DNA of 64,000 bases. Source: Paenibacillus sp. FSL H3-0469 (GTDB taxonomy: Bacteria; Bacillota; Bacilli; Paenibacillales; Paenibacillaceae). Below, piece after piece: positions 7,582-17,011 of the stretch. Numbering within the stretch: position 1 is the first letter of the stretch; every line of letters starts with the position of its first letter. Position numbers and translations under genes: made by a program. The notes beneath the pieces were generated by a model, which saw only the letters and a program-made list of their open reading frames with translations, searched no databases and had not been told where the DNA came from. The stretch covers positions 1,240,001 to 1,304,000 of the forward strand of contig NZ_CP150302.1 of NCBI RefSeq assembly GCF_038051945.1. Reading direction: 5' to 3'.

Positions 7582-9123
7582 TTATTTCGCATATTCAACA
7601 GCGCGTGTCTCGCGGATTACCGTAACCTTGATATGACCCGGATAATCCAGCTCACTCTCAATCATCTTCGTAATGTCGCGGGCCAGACGGAAGCTTTCGG
7701 CATCATCAATCTTCTCAGGCTGTACCATTACGCGAACCTCGCGGCCCGCCTGAATGGCATAGGATTTCTCGACACCCTCGAAGGATTCCGAGATCTCCTC
7801 CAGCTTCTCCAGACGTTTGATGTACGTTTCCAGGGTCTCACGGCGTGCACCCGGACGGGCAGCCGACAAAGCATCAGCAGCTCCAACCAGCATAGCAATA
7901 ACCGAGGTAGCCTCGCAATCTCCATGATGGGACGCGATACTGTTGATAACCACCGGATGTTCCTTGTACTTCTTCGCCAGTTCGACGCCGATTTCAACAT
8001 GCGAACCTTCCACTTCATGATCAAGCGCTTTGCCGATATCATGCAGCAGTCCGGCACGTTTTGCAAGCACGATGTCTTCCCCAAGCTCACCGGCCATAAG
8101 TCCAGTCAAATAAGCAACCTCCATGGAGTGCTTCAGTACGTTTTGACCGTAGCTCGTGCGGAATTTCAGGCGGCCCAGAATTTTGATCAGATCCGGGTGC
8201 AGACCGTGAACGCCAACCTCGAAGGTAGCTTGTTCACCGTATTCGCGAATCCGTTCATCCACTTCTTTGCGGGATTTCTCCACCATTTCTTCAATACGTG
8301 CAGGATGGATACGTCCGTCTGCCACCAGCTTCTCAAGTGCCGTACGGGCCACTTCGCGGCGGATCGGATCAAATCCTGACAGAATAACCGCTTCCGGCGT
8401 ATCATCAATAATAAGATCAATCCCGGTCAAAGTCTCCAGCGCACGGATGTTACGGCCTTCACGACCGATAATCCGGCCCTTCATCTCTTCATTCGGCAAG
8501 GTAACGACAGATACCGTAGTTTCTGCCACATGATCAGCCGCACAGCGTTGAATCGCCAAGGTAATAATCTCACGGGCTTTCTTGTCCGCTTCTTCCTTGG
8601 CCTGCTGTTCGATTTCCTTGATCATCTGAGCAGTTTCATGGCGAACTTCCTGTTCTACATTGCTGAGGATGATACTTCTGGCATCATCGATGCTCAGATT
8701 GGAGATACGCTCCAGTTCAGTAACCTGATTCTTGTAAATAACATCAATTTGCTGTTGGGTTTCATCAATTCGTTTCTCTTTGTTAGCTACTTGTTCTTCT
8801 TTTCGTTCAAGCGATTCCATTTTTTTATCCAGCGATTCTTCCTTTTGCAGCAAACGTCGCTCTTGCCGTTGGATTTCATTCCGACGTTCACGAGTTTCTT
8901 TCTCAGCTTCGGTACGGATTCTATGAACTTCGTCCTTAGCTTCGAGTACCGTTTCCTTCTTCAGCGCCTCCGCCTCTTTCTTCGCGTTCTCCACGATGAC
9001 TACGGCTTCTTTCTCTGCGCTGGAAATCTTAGCTTCTGCAAGGGATTTACGAATAAAATAACCGAATCCAAAGAATGCTGCAGCTACAACGAGAACGATA
9101 ATGACCCAGATCAATGGTTCCAT
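7582..9123 (-). CDS. rny: Ribonuclease Y
   Basis: A 513-residue RNase Y, the membrane-anchored endoribonuclease that starts mRNA decay in Firmicutes. Its domains are in the usual order: an N-terminal membrane helix (residues 4-24), a long charged coiled coil to about residue 200, a KH domain ([12 protein letters not shown]), an HD domain with HDIGKA and SHHGD, and a C-terminal domain. The ATG follows AGGAGGTGAACAG. It has its own SigA promoter 250 bases upstream and a terminator, so it is probably transcribed apart from recX. ymdB lies directly downstream. Confidence 0.97.
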   Translation of the reverse strand: MEPLIWVIIVLVVAAAFFGFGYFIRKSLAEAKISSAEKEAVVIVENAKKEAEALKKETVLEAKDEVHRIRTEAEKETRERRNEIQRQERRLLQKEESLDKKMESLERKEEQVANKEKRIDETQQQIDVIYKNQVTELERISNLSIDDARSIILSNVEQEVRHETAQMIKEIEQQAKEEADKKAREIITLAIQRCAADHVAETTVSVVTLPNEEMKGRIIGREGRNIRALETLTGIDLIIDDTPEAVILSGFDPIRREVARTALEKLVADGRIHPARIEEMVEKSRKEVDERIREYGEQATFEVGVHGLHPDLIKILGRLKFRTSYGQNVLKHSMEVAYLTGLMAGELGEDIVLAKRAGLLHDIGKALDHEVEGSHVEIGVELAKKYKEHPVVINSIASHHGDCEATSVIAMLVGAADALSAARPGARRETLETYIKRLEKLEEISESFEGVEKSYAIQAGREVRVMVQPEKIDDAESFRLARDITKMIESELDYPGHIKVTVIRETRAVEYAK

Positions 9124-9432
9124 CTGTTCACCTCCTCGTTGATATCCTCCAAGGTTCTTCCCTTGGGTATTTGTGCAGTTGTTAAACTATCCGTTCATCA
9201 CCATACAAAAAACCGGTAATACACCGATTGCCATACTGCACATGCTGCACATGCACATTGCCCGCCTTATCCGGCGATTACATTTCATATGAGTTGTACG
9301 CGAACCGGAACATAAGAGTCTGCTTTTTGGGAAGGAAAAAGGATTCTTAGTTTATGCCGATTCATGTTATATTTTATTATTTATAAAAAGACCTTGTCAA
9401 GAGAGTCGATAACCGCATTAAAGTCAAGAGAA
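9124..9432 (-). promoter_or_regulatory. rny 5' leader and promoter region
   Basis: This 309-bp gap has no convincing gene. Minus-strand TTGACA (9395-9400), 18 bases, TAAAAT (9371-9376) is a good SigA promoter. It predicts a leader of roughly 240 bases before rny. The leader contains a small CGGTGTATTACCG-type hairpin near 9212 and a repeated TGCACATG around 9236-9254. No known riboswitch was recognised. Confidence 0.6.
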
Positions 9433-10167
9433 TCAATCCGGGAAGTAAAACTCCTCTTCTTCCCCCTCAGAATCCTGCTCATCCCGCAAAATCCCGATCA
9501 CCTGGCGCACCATTTCACCTGAGAATCCCCGGCGCATGAGGAACGCACCTGTCTTCCGGCGTTTGTCGTTCACCTCTCCACGGATCGTATTCCACTTCTT
9601 CCGTCCGGTCTGCAGCGCGCTCTCCAGCTCCTGCTCCGGTGTGATCTCATCCAGCGCTTCCGCAATCAGCGACTTATCAATTCCCTTCTCGCGGAGCTCC
9701 TGCCTGATCCACATCTTGCCCTTACGCTGATTCACAATCCGCTGCTCCGCCCACTGCTTGGCGTATAAGGGATCATCAAGCAGACGTTCTTCCTGCAGCC
9801 GGAGCAGAACTTCGGCAATAACAGTCTCTCCTATTTCCTTCTCCCTTAAACGGCGGGCCATCTCCTGTCCCGTTCTGGGCTTGCGCTCCAGATACCTAAG
9901 CCCCTCGACATACGCCCGCTGGCGCTCATCTGCGGCAACAATATCCTCCAGATCCGCTTTTACAAAAGTACTCCCGGTAATCATCCGGTATTTAATCATG
10001 ACATCTTCATGAACAGTCATGTTGTAATCTCCGAAATGGATTAGATAACGATAGTTAGACTTCTTGAGCCGCTCTACCCGTGTAATTACCAGCTCCTCGT
10101 CTGCCGGGAAATCCGCCAGCACCTGCTCATCCTGTTCTTCGAATTCCTCATCCAATTGTATAACCAT
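9433..10167 (-). CDS. recX: RecX, regulator of RecA
   Basis: A 244-residue RecX-family protein, which binds RecA filaments and modulates strand exchange. The tandem three-helix repeats are visible from about residue 95 (e.g. RRLREKEIGETVIAEVLLRL and RQELREKGIDKSLIAEAL). There is an acidic Glu-rich C-terminus. The ATG at 10167 follows AGGTGA by 8 bases; a GTG 12 bases upstream is less likely. It lies 121 bp downstream of recA behind a terminator-like hairpin, so it is probably expressed by readthrough. In B. subtilis recX is not adjacent to recA. Confidence 0.9.
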   Translation of the reverse strand: MVIQLDEEFEEQDEQVLADFPADEELVITRVERLKKSNYRYLIHFGDYNMTVHEDVMIKYRMITGSTFVKADLEDIVAADERQRAYVEGLRYLERKPRTGQEMARRLREKEIGETVIAEVLLRLQEERLLDDPLYAKQWAEQRIVNQRKGKMWIRQELREKGIDKSLIAEALDEITPEQELESALQTGRKKWNTIRGEVNDKRRKTGAFLMRRGFSGEMVRQVIGILRDEQDSEGEEEEFYFPD

Positions 10168-10203
10168 CCTGCCAATCACCTACTTAAGCTGAAATATTTG
10201 CGA

Positions 10204-10236
10204 AAAGGCACCCTGTTATATCTTCACAGGGCGCCT
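10204..10236 (-). terminator. recA terminator
   Basis: Minus strand AGGCGCCCTGT / ACAGGGTGCCT followed by TTTT, between the recA stop and the recX start. Partial readthrough could give low recX expression. Confidence 0.75.
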
Positions 10237-10287
10237 ATCCATCTTGACTTCATTATTCAATTAGAAGTAGAGGGGTAGAGTACTTAA

Positions 10288-11352
10288 TTACTCAATCTCA
10301 AGCAACAGCTTCTCTTCTTCCTCTTGCTCTGCAGCCACAGCCGCTTCGGATGGTGCCTCTACCAGAGTCGTGAGATTACTTGCCTCACGGATCTTATTCT
10401 CGATCAGCAGAGCAATATCCTGATGTTCCTTCAGGAACTGCTTGGAATTCTCACGTCCTTGACCCAGACGTTCGCCTTCATAGGAATACCAGGCACCGCT
10501 CTTGTTAACGATATCCATCTCTGTACCGATATCCACAAGGCTTCCCTCTCTGGAGATTCCTTCGCCGTACATGATATCTACATCCGCTTGCTTGAACGGA
10601 GGCGCTACCTTGTTCTTCACAACCTTGATCTTCGTGCGGTTACCCACAACATCGTTACCCATCTTGATGCTCTCTACCCGGCGCACATCCAGACGGACAG
10701 AGGAGTAGAACTTCAGAGCGCGTCCACCCGGAGTGGTCTCAGGGTTACCGAACATTACGCCGATCTTCTCACGAAGCTGGTTAATGAAGATCGCAATGGT
10801 GTTGGATTTGTTGATGGCGCCTGACAGCTTCCGCAATGCCTGAGACATCAGACGGGCCTGCAAGCCTACGTGGGAATCACCCATATCGCCTTCAATTTCC
10901 GCCTTCGGTACCAATGCAGCTACAGAGTCAACTACGATGATGTCTACTGCTCCACTGCGTACAAGCGCTTCAGCGATTTCCAGGGCCTGTTCACCTGTAT
11001 CAGGCTGGGACAGCAGCAGTTCATCAATGTTAACGCCAAGCGCCTTAGCATACTTAGGATCAAGTGCATGCTCGGCATCGATGAAGGCAGCTTGTCCGCC
11101 CTGCTTCTGTACTTCAGCAATCGCATGAAGTGCAACCGTTGTCTTACCGGAAGATTCCGGTCCATATACTTCAATAATACGTCCTTTGGGAAGTCCGCCA
11201 ATACCTAGTGCAATATCAAGTGCCAAAGATCCGCTAGGTACAACTTCCACTTTCATGTGAGTGGATTCTCCCAGTTTCATTACCGAACCTTTACCGAATT
11301 GTTTCTCTATCTGACGAAGCGCCATATCAAGCGCTGCACGACGATCTGACAA
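10288..11352 (-). CDS. recA: Recombinase RecA
   Basis: A 354-residue RecA, the ATP-dependent strand-exchange protein and LexA co-protease. Walker A GPESSGKT lies at residues 64-71, with Walker B ([12 protein letters not shown]) and loop L2 ([12 protein letters not shown]). An acidic C-terminal tail ([13 protein letters not shown]) is typical. The start is a TTG, preceded by AAGGAAG at 8 bases. Upstream are a SigA promoter and a LexA-type box, so it is SOS-controlled. The gene cinA lies upstream, as in B. subtilis. Confidence 0.98.
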   Translation of the reverse strand: MSDRRAALDMALRQIEKQFGKGSVMKLGESTHMKVEVVPSGSLALDIALGIGGLPKGRIIEVYGPESSGKTTVALHAIAEVQKQGGQAAFIDAEHALDPKYAKALGVNIDELLLSQPDTGEQALEIAEALVRSGAVDIIVVDSVAALVPKAEIEGDMGDSHVGLQARLMSQALRKLSGAINKSNTIAIFINQLREKIGVMFGNPETTPGGRALKFYSSVRLDVRRVESIKMGNDVVGNRTKIKVVKNKVAPPFKQADVDIMYGEGISREGSLVDIGTEMDIVNKSGAWYSYEGERLGQGRENSKQFLKEHQDIALLIENKIREASNLTTLVEAPSEAAVAAEQEEEEKLLLEIE

Positions 11353-11383
11353 TCAGACCACTTCCTTCACTGTTTATAGTATT

Positions 11384-11412
11384 ATCATAACGTGTTTTGA
11401 AGGTCTTGCCAA
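11384..11412 (-). promoter_or_regulatory. recA SigA promoter
   Basis: Minus strand TTGGCA (11407-11412), 17 bases, TATGAT (11384-11389). Each hexamer matches the SigA consensus at five of six positions. Confidence 0.75.
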
Positions 11413-11421
11413 GTCTTTTTT

Positions 11422-11435
11422 AGAACATACATTCG
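11422..11435 (-). promoter_or_regulatory. LexA (SOS) box of recA
   Basis: Minus strand CGAATGTATGTTCT against the Gram-positive consensus CGAAC-N4-GTTCG: eight of ten defined positions match. It sits 9 bases upstream of the -35. Confidence 0.7.
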
Positions 11436-11581
11436 TTTTTTTTGCTCCCAGGGATAATACTCCCTTTAATTGTAAGAGACTAACCTCCTTCCGGATGCAA
11501 GGACTTAGCAGGCAGCTTCTCTTCCGCTTCTTACGTTAACAGGAACAATCATAGGATAATTTGTTATACCTGATATAAAAC

Positions 11582-11616
11582 AAAAAACCGCAGCATGATT
11601 GCTCAAGCCACGGTTC
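11582..11616 (-). terminator. Probable cinA terminator
   Basis: Minus strand AACCG...CGGTT with an inner GC/GC pair, followed by TTTTTTG. The stem is short and the loop large. Confidence 0.45.
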
Positions 11617-11651
11617 TTCCGCATGTATAAATTATATACCGCCCTGAAGCG

Positions 11652-12941
11652 TTATTGCAAGGCCGAGCCTTCCAGCGGAGTCGCCACCTTGCGTTCTTCC
11701 AGCCTCCGCCACAGGCGGTACAGCAGTGCCTTGACGGTCCGCAGGCGGATGTTGTCACGGGTACCCTTCAGATTCAGCTCATATACCTCTGTCTTGCAGC
11801 CCCGCTCAGCCAGTCCTACGAACACAAGACCCACAGGCTTGCGCTCCGAATATCCCGGTCCGGCTACACCGGTAACCGATAAGCCGAAGTCCGTGTCGCC
11901 GATCATACGCACCTGCTCAGCCAGCACCTCGGCAACCTCGCGGCTCACCGCTCCCGGGGCATCCGGGCCTTCAAGCATAGCAGCGGGCACATTCAGCAGT
12001 TTTTTCTTAATATCATTGGAATAACAGACGATGCCCCCGGCAAACATGGAGGCGCTGCCCGGGATATTCGTAATGCTCTCCATCAGCAGCCCGCCCGTAC
12101 AGCTCTCGGCAGCACTCAGAGTGAGTCCCGCATCCGCCATCCAGTCCACAATCAGCTGCTCCAGCGGCACATCAATGTTGGCATACAGGTTCTCCGGCAG
12201 AATATCCGCTATCGTCTTCTCCAGAGCATCGAGCTTGACCATAGCTTCCCGCTCGGACGGAGCCTTGGTAGAGATGCGCACGGTCACTTCGCCTTCCTTG
12301 GCATACGGGGCAATCGTAGGATCGCTCTGGCTGCGGATCAGATCAATCAGCTTGTCCTCCAGCAGCGACTCGCCAATCCCGGCGAACTTCAGCATCTTCG
12401 AGTAGAGGGGCATTTCACTCGTAAGTGCATGCTGCTGCAGCCATGGCTTGGCCTTATCCGTGAACATCGGCTTCATCTCCCGGGGCGGGCCCGGCAGTAC
12501 GATATAATATTTGTCCTCTTCTGCAAAAGCAATCCCTACCGCAAGGCCGGTATCATTGGACAGAGGAGTCGTCCCTTCAATGACAAGCGCCTGCTTGCGG
12601 TTATTCTCAGTCATTACAATCTTGCGGTCATCGAAGAAGCGCTGCACATGATCCATGGCCAGCTGGTCGATGTGCAGGGTCCGGCCAAGCGCCGCAGCCA
12701 GCGCATCCTTGGTCAGATCATCCTCGGTCGGACCGATGCCGCCGGTGAACAATATAACATCCGCCCGGCTCTGAGCAATCCGGATCGCTTCCAGCAGGCG
12801 GCTTTTGTTATCTCCCACAACGGTCTGAAAATAAACGTCAATGCCTAATGCAGCCAGCTCTACTGAAAGAAACTGGGCATTGCTGTTCACGATTTGTCCA
12901 AGTAAAAGTTCTGTTCCAACGGCAATAATCTCTGCTTTCAT
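11652..12941 (-). CDS. cinA: CinA competence/damage-inducible protein
   Basis: A 429-residue CinA with both domains. The N-terminal MoaB/MogA-like domain (about 1-170) includes ELLLGQIVNSN and GPTEDDLTKDAL. The C-terminal nicotinamide-nucleotide amidase (PncC) domain (about 265-415) has AAESCTGGL and the GYSNDIKK-like stretch. The family recycles NMN to NaMN, and ADP-ribose pyrophosphatase activity is known for full-length forms. The ATG follows AGGAGGAGAACGTCAGCT. It lies between pgsA and recA, the conserved order in Bacilli, where cinA and recA are linked to competence and recombination. Confidence 0.96.
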   Translation of the reverse strand: MKAEIIAVGTELLLGQIVNSNAQFLSVELAALGIDVYFQTVVGDNKSRLLEAIRIAQSRADVILFTGGIGPTEDDLTKDALAAALGRTLHIDQLAMDHVQRFFDDRKIVMTENNRKQALVIEGTTPLSNDTGLAVGIAFAEEDKYYIVLPGPPREMKPMFTDKAKPWLQQHALTSEMPLYSKMLKFAGIGESLLEDKLIDLIRSQSDPTIAPYAKEGEVTVRISTKAPSEREAMVKLDALEKTIADILPENLYANIDVPLEQLIVDWMADAGLTLSAAESCTGGLLMESITNIPGSASMFAGGIVCYSNDIKKKLLNVPAAMLEGPDAPGAVSREVAEVLAEQVRMIGDTDFGLSVTGVAGPGYSERKPVGLVFVGLAERGCKTEVYELNLKGTRDNIRLRTVKALLYRLWRRLEERKVATPLEGSALQ

Positions 12942-12999
12942 AGCTGACGTTCTCCTCCTGATTGTAGGTATCCTGCAAGGTTCAGCCTGTTCCAGCGTC

Positions 13000-13587
13000 T
13001 CAGGCTTTGTTCAAATCCAGCAGTTCCTTATTCTTCACGAAATAATCAATACCCGAGTAAATGGTAATGATGGCTGCTGCCCAGATGGCAATATCATCCA
13101 CAGGGATGCTGACGAACTGGAACGGGAAGTTGTTAAGCAGCAGCAGGGAAATGGCAACAATCTGAATCACTGTTTTTACCTTGCCCCATTTGCTTGCAGC
13201 CACTACCTTCCCTTCCAGCAATGCCACCTGGCGCAGTCCGGTCACGGCAAACTCACGGCTGATGATGACAATGGCAATCCAGGAATCGCATCTTCCCAGC
13301 TCAACCAATGAGATCAGTACGGCTGAGACCAGCAGCTTATCCGCTAAGGGATCGAGCAGCTTGCCCAGATTGGTGACCATGTTATATTTTCTGGCTATGT
13401 AACCGTCAATTCCATCGGTACTGGCTGCCAGCAGAAAAATAACCGCCGCGACCAAATGATTAATTGAAAGCTGAAAGGAGCCCCAATGTATCGGTTCCGG
13501 ATAGAAGCTGAAGTCCACCAGCAGAAAAAACATCATGATTGGGATAAGGCAAATACGCGCTAATGTGATACGGTTGGGTAAATTCAC
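13000..13587 (-). CDS. pgsA: Phosphatidylglycerophosphate synthase
   Basis: A 195-residue CDP-diacylglycerol-glycerol-3-phosphate 3-phosphatidyltransferase, an integral membrane enzyme in phosphatidylglycerol synthesis. The CDP-alcohol phosphotransferase signature DG-x2-DG-x2-AR-x8-G-x3-D-x3-D is intact in DGIDGYIARKYN...LGKLLDPLADK (residues about 58-86). Several hydrophobic segments are present. The ATG follows GGGAGGAACCTTCAGTGA. It stands just upstream of cinA (58 bp), probably in the same transcript. Confidence 0.96.
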   Translation of the reverse strand: MNLPNRITLARICLIPIMMFFLLVDFSFYPEPIHWGSFQLSINHLVAAVIFLLAASTDGIDGYIARKYNMVTNLGKLLDPLADKLLVSAVLISLVELGRCDSWIAIVIISREFAVTGLRQVALLEGKVVAASKWGKVKTVIQIVAISLLLLNNFPFQFVSIPVDDIAIWAAAIITIYSGIDYFVKNKELLDLNKA

Positions 13588-13679
13588 TGAAGGTTCCTCC
13601 CCTAGTCCATACGAATCCAGTATTCCAGCAATTTCTTCAAAACTGCTTAGCTAGTATATTATAGCCATAAATAAGTGTC

Positions 13680-13735
13680 AAAAAAACATGAAGCACCCCG
13701 CAAGTAAGGTAAGTATACACTGCGGGGCACATGAT
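13680..13735 (-). terminator. yajQ terminator
   Basis: Minus strand CATGTGCCCCGCA ... TGCGGGGTGCTTCATG followed by TTTTTTT, right after the YajQ stop. Confidence 0.75.
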
Positions 13736-13736
13736 C

Positions 13737-14228
13737 TTACTTTAAATTGTTAAACTGCAAATCAAGCGGCAAATCAGCCTTGCGTAAAAGCTGAATAATC
13801 TGCTGGAGGTCGTCGCGGCTTTTACCGGTCACACGGATCTGATCACCCTGAATCGTGCTCTTAACCTTCAGCTTGGAATCGCGGATCAGAATATTGATCT
13901 TCTTCGCGTTCTCCTGGTCTATCCCTTGCCGCAGTCCCAGCCGCTGGCGCACCGTGCCTAATGAAGCCGGCTCCACTTTGCCGAAATCCATATTCTTTAG
14001 CGTGATTCCCCGCTTCACCATCTTGGTCTGGAGGATATCAATCACTGCATTCAGCTTGTATTCATCCTCTGAGGCGATGACAAGCGCATCCTTCTCCAGC
14101 TTCAGGCTGCTCTTGCTGTTCTTGAAATCAAACCGGTTATCGATTTCCTTCTCGGTCTGATGAACCGCATTGGTCAGCTCCTGCATATCCATCTTGGATA
14201 CGATATCAAACGAACTTTCTGAACTCAT
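13737..14228 (-). CDS. YajQ-family nucleotide-binding protein
   Basis: A 163-residue UPF0234/YajQ protein. Members bind nucleotides, and some bind cyclic di-GMP. The family starts with SSFDIVSKMDMQE and contains IRVTGKSRDDLQ near the C-terminus, both seen here. It is soluble and cytoplasmic. The chosen ATG follows AAAGGATGTGGAACC; upstream in-frame starts have no ribosome binding site. It is not part of this block in B. subtilis. It has its own terminator. Confidence 0.93.
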   Translation of the reverse strand: MSSESSFDIVSKMDMQELTNAVHQTEKEIDNRFDFKNSKSSLKLEKDALVIASEDEYKLNAVIDILQTKMVKRGITLKNMDFGKVEPASLGTVRQRLGLRQGIDQENAKKINILIRDSKLKVKSTIQGDQIRVTGKSRDDLQQIIQLLRKADLPLDLQFNNLK

Positions 14229-14411
14229 GGTTCCACATCCTTTAGTTACAATTAGTCTGTTCCTATTATATGAGATAGGGGCTCTTAAGTCTAATACTGG
14301 AAAAGAGTCAAGTGGAAACAGCATTCCGTCCTTTGTAAGGACGGTACCGTTTCAGCGAGAAATAGAAGGATAATTTATAGCGTGAACATATAAATTCTTA
14401 TATTTGCACCT

Positions 14412-14445
14412 AAAAACACGCCTCCCGGAACCCGTCCGGGAGACG
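14412..14445 (-). terminator. Terminator of 53-aa membrane protein gene
   Basis: Minus strand CTCCCGGacgggtTCCGGGAG, then GCGTGTTTTTAG. It closes the ymf-rodZ-small-protein transcript. Confidence 0.8.
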
Positions 14446-14459
14446 CTCACATCTAATTA

Positions 14460-14621
14460 TTATCTGCTGCGTGCAGGAGCCCGGAACATATCCAGAATCC
14501 CCAGCAGAACATGTGCCAGTCCAAAGCCCAGAATACCATATCCCCAGGCGCCCGGTGTCAAATAATACCCCAGGAGACTGACGATAATACCAAGCCCTGT
14601 TACAATCCAGCTGACGGTCAT
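14460..14621 (-). CDS. Small hydrophobic membrane protein, 53 aa
   Basis: A 53-codon gene running from ATG (14619-14621) to TAA (14460-14462). The product begins MTVSWIVTGLGIIVSLLGYY and ends in a basic RAPARSR tail. It holds two probable membrane segments (residues 5-22 and 27-45) separated by a short turn with Pro-Gly. AGTGAGGTG lies about 9 bases before the ATG, and a strong terminator follows the stop. Its position just after rodZ suggests co-transcription with it. I do not recognise a characterised family. The coding call rests on the ribosome binding site, the terminator and the coherent hydrophobic pattern. Confidence 0.7.
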   Translation of the reverse strand: MTVSWIVTGLGIIVSLLGYYLTPGAWGYGILGFGLAHVLLGILDMFRAPARSR

Positions 14622-14704
14622 GAGAGAATACACCTCACTTTGGCGAGAGAACTGTTAAACACTTCTAGGTTCTCCATTCCGCCAAAGACTATACATCGGG
14701 TCTA

Positions 14705-15655
14705 CTATTCTCCCGTAGTACTCTCGCCAGTAGCGCCGTCCGTCCCGCTGTCCAGTTCAAGCAGCAAACGCGAGGAGGTTTTGCCGTCGGTGATAGCCTG
14801 TCCGTTGACCGAAATTGCCGTAGCCGGTGAATATCCCGATTTGATATACATTCCGCCGCTGTCCAGCGTAAAGCTCAGATTCTCGCCGGCCTTGGTGTTC
14901 CCGAAGCTGAGCTTCTCCCCCTTGGAGTTCTCGCCCTTGTACACTTCAAGCCAGCTGACTCCGGTAGCGGCAATCTGTACCTGAACCGGGGTTCCGGCAG
15001 GTGCAGAGACCTTGTAAATGGTCGTCTTGCCCGATTTACGGTCCTGAGTAACGGTGACAGCCCCCGGAGAAGCCGATGGAGACGGCTCTGGAGTTGTAGA
15101 AGGCGCAGTAGTAGCCGTGGCTCCTGCCTCAGGCGTAGCTGCCGCCCCCGCTGTCGCTGAAGGCACTGCTCCCCCGCCAGCGGCCGTAGGTGAGGGCTTC
15201 ACCTTGGCCGGATCTTGCGTTGCGTCAGTCAGGCTTGCGTTATCTGCTTTCTTCGGCCCTGCATCATTACTCATCGTGGAAGAGGCATACAGGTAGATGA
15301 CCACCAGGATCAGCACCGGGAAGGTCCACATCAGCAAAGTCGGCAGCCACTTGGCATTACGCTCCGTTTCAGGCTTGCGGCTCCGCTTCTGAATCACGGT
15401 TTCCATGGTGGTATCGACGGGAGCGGCAGGCACATTGCCATGCTCCTCCATCAGCTCATCCGGGTTAACCCCAACTGCCTCGGCATAGGTTTTAATAAAG
15501 GCCCGGACATAAAAACTGCCCGGAAGCACTTTATAATCCCCTGCTTCGATGGCTTCCAAATATTTTTTACGGATCTTTGTTACTTCCTGGACATCATCAA
15601 GACTCATCCCCTTTTGCAGACGAGCCTCCTTCAAATGCCGGCCCAGTTCCGACAT
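14705..15655 (-). CDS. rodZ: RodZ-like cell-shape protein (YmfM)
   Basis: A 316-residue RodZ/YmfM-type protein linking the MreB cytoskeleton to the membrane. An N-terminal Cro-type helix-turn-helix (residues 1-70, LGRHLKEARLQKGMSLDDVQ) is followed by a basic stretch and one membrane helix near 105-125. Next come a Pro/Ala/Thr-rich extracytoplasmic linker and a C-terminal DUF4115 beta domain. The start is the ATG at 15655 after GGAGGTG; an upstream in-frame ATG is not preceded by one. Position between ymfK and pgsA matches B. subtilis ymfM. Confidence 0.92.
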   Translation of the reverse strand: MSELGRHLKEARLQKGMSLDDVQEVTKIRKKYLEAIEAGDYKVLPGSFYVRAFIKTYAEAVGVNPDELMEEHGNVPAAPVDTTMETVIQKRSRKPETERNAKWLPTLLMWTFPVLILVVIYLYASSTMSNDAGPKKADNASLTDATQDPAKVKPSPTAAGGGAVPSATAGAAATPEAGATATTAPSTTPEPSPSASPGAVTVTQDRKSGKTTIYKVSAPAGTPVQVQIAATGVSWLEVYKGENSKGEKLSFGNTKAGENLSFTLDSGGMYIKSGYSPATAISVNGQAITDGKTSSRLLLELDSGTDGATGESTTGE

Positions 15656-15703
15656 ACCATCACCTCCTGAATGTTGTGTGAGCAATGCTCTGAATGAAAT
15701 ATA

Positions 15704-16471
15704 TTAAAGATCTTCACTGTAGCTTGTCGTAAACGACTCGTACAATATCTCTTCGTTCGGTGAATTGCGCAGCTCAATAATAATATCGAAGTCATCGAAG
15801 GTGAATTCGGACTCCCGCACAAAAATATCAGGATGCTCAATCACCTTGGTGCTTGCCATACCCATGACATTCTGCAGCAGGTTGTAATGCTTCTCGTTCG
15901 AGCGGATGGTGCTGACGATCCCGTCAATGATAAATACATTATGCGGATTCATCTCGTCTTCGGCGAGCTGGCTGCGGACGGTCTGGCGCAGCAGCGTAGA
16001 GGAGACAAACGTCCAGCGCTTCATCGCACAGACGCTGCCGGCAATGATCGATTCCGTCTTGCCTACCCGCGGCATGCCACGTAGTCCTATTACCTGATTG
16101 CCTTCTTTTTTAAACACCTCACCGAGGAAATCGACCAGCAGTCCAAGCTCATCCCGGGTGAACCGGAAGGTCTTGCGGTCATCCGAGTCACGGTCAATAT
16201 ACCGTCCATGCCGGACGGCCAGCCGGTCGACAAGCCGCGGTGTACGGAGCGCCGTAACCGTTATATTATCAACTTTCTTGAGCATCTCGCCCATCAGCAT
16301 AATCTTCTCATCGTCGCTGGTTTCCAGCAGCATACCGCGCGTCTTGCCTTCCACACCGTTAATCGTCAGAATATTGACTTCCAGCATCCCCAGCATAGAA
16401 GCGATGTCGCCTAACAGACCGGGTCTGTTCTTATGTATCTTATACTCCATATACCATTGTTTATATTCCAC
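15704..16471 (-). CDS. ymfK: DUF3388 protein YmfK
   Basis: About 255 residues. An ACT-like N-terminal domain (YKIHKNRPGLLGDIASMLGM) precedes a domain with a possible P-loop-like GMPRVGKTES. This is the YmfK/DUF3388 family, conserved in Bacilli and of unknown biochemical role. I prefer the GTG at 16471 (9 bases after GAGG), which aligns with the start of the B. subtilis protein; an ATG at 16486 after AAAGGAA is possible. It lies between ymfJ and rodZ in the conserved order. Confidence 0.85.
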   Translation of the reverse strand: MEYKQWYMEYKIHKNRPGLLGDIASMLGMLEVNILTINGVEGKTRGMLLETSDDEKIMLMGEMLKKVDNITVTALRTPRLVDRLAVRHGRYIDRDSDDRKTFRFTRDELGLLVDFLGEVFKKEGNQVIGLRGMPRVGKTESIIAGSVCAMKRWTFVSSTLLRQTVRSQLAEDEMNPHNVFIIDGIVSTIRSNEKHYNLLQNVMGMASTKVIEHPDIFVRESEFTFDDFDIIIELRNSPNEEILYESFTTSYSEDL

Positions 16472-16585
16472 TTGTGCGCACCTCATAGATTCCTTTTCCC
16501 TGCATGTTGTTTCAGACACACGGGTCATGTTAATGATATAGAAAAAAAAATTGAAAGGCAAGGACACGATTGTAATAATTGCAGA

Positions 16586-16608
16586 AAAGCTCCCTCAAGG
16601 GGAGCTTC
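16586..16608 (-). terminator. ymfJ terminator
   Basis: Minus strand AAGCTCCCC-ttga-GGGAGCTTTTC after the ymfJ stop. Confidence 0.7.
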
Positions 16609-16618
16609 TTCCGCGTAC

Positions 16619-16879
16619 CTATGCGTTTTTCTTCGCCAGTTTGACCATGAGTCCGGCAATGGTATGCTTCTCATCATCCGTTCCGACATCCCACAGCTCT
16701 TTGATGGCCCGGTTGGAATAGTTGCCCGGATCGACCTTCTTGTCGAGGAATTCCCCGATTTCGAACGCAAGCTTGGTGATGGTCTCGTCGCTCATCCCCA
16801 TTTTTTCGGCCTGAATGACCCGGTCGCCCAAAAAGCTTTTCCAGGTATCAAAGTTCTTCACTACGGAATCTGTTGACAT
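16619..16879 (-). CDS. ymfJ: DUF3243 protein YmfJ
   Basis: An 86-residue DUF3243 protein (VVKNFDTWKSFLGDRV..., with GNYSNRAIKELW), soluble and helical, of unknown function. The ATG follows AGGAGGATTTAAG. It sits between ymfI and ymfK as in B. subtilis. A hairpin follows the stop. The 130-bp gap upstream holds a CTGGAG/CTCCAG inverted repeat (16961-16977) that may be a weak terminator of ymfI. Confidence 0.9.
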   Translation of the reverse strand: MSTDSVVKNFDTWKSFLGDRVIQAEKMGMSDETITKLAFEIGEFLDKKVDPGNYSNRAIKELWDVGTDDEKHTIAGLMVKLAKKNA

Positions 16880-17011
16880 CTTAAATCCTCCTCAGGTTTG
16901 TAATGATATTGAGATTTAGAAGCAACAGTTATAATATGTCTCAAGCCGGAAATTCTTATGCTGGAGCATTTCTCCAGAGCAGACTCATGGTTCCTGGTAT
17001 TATACCGGATA

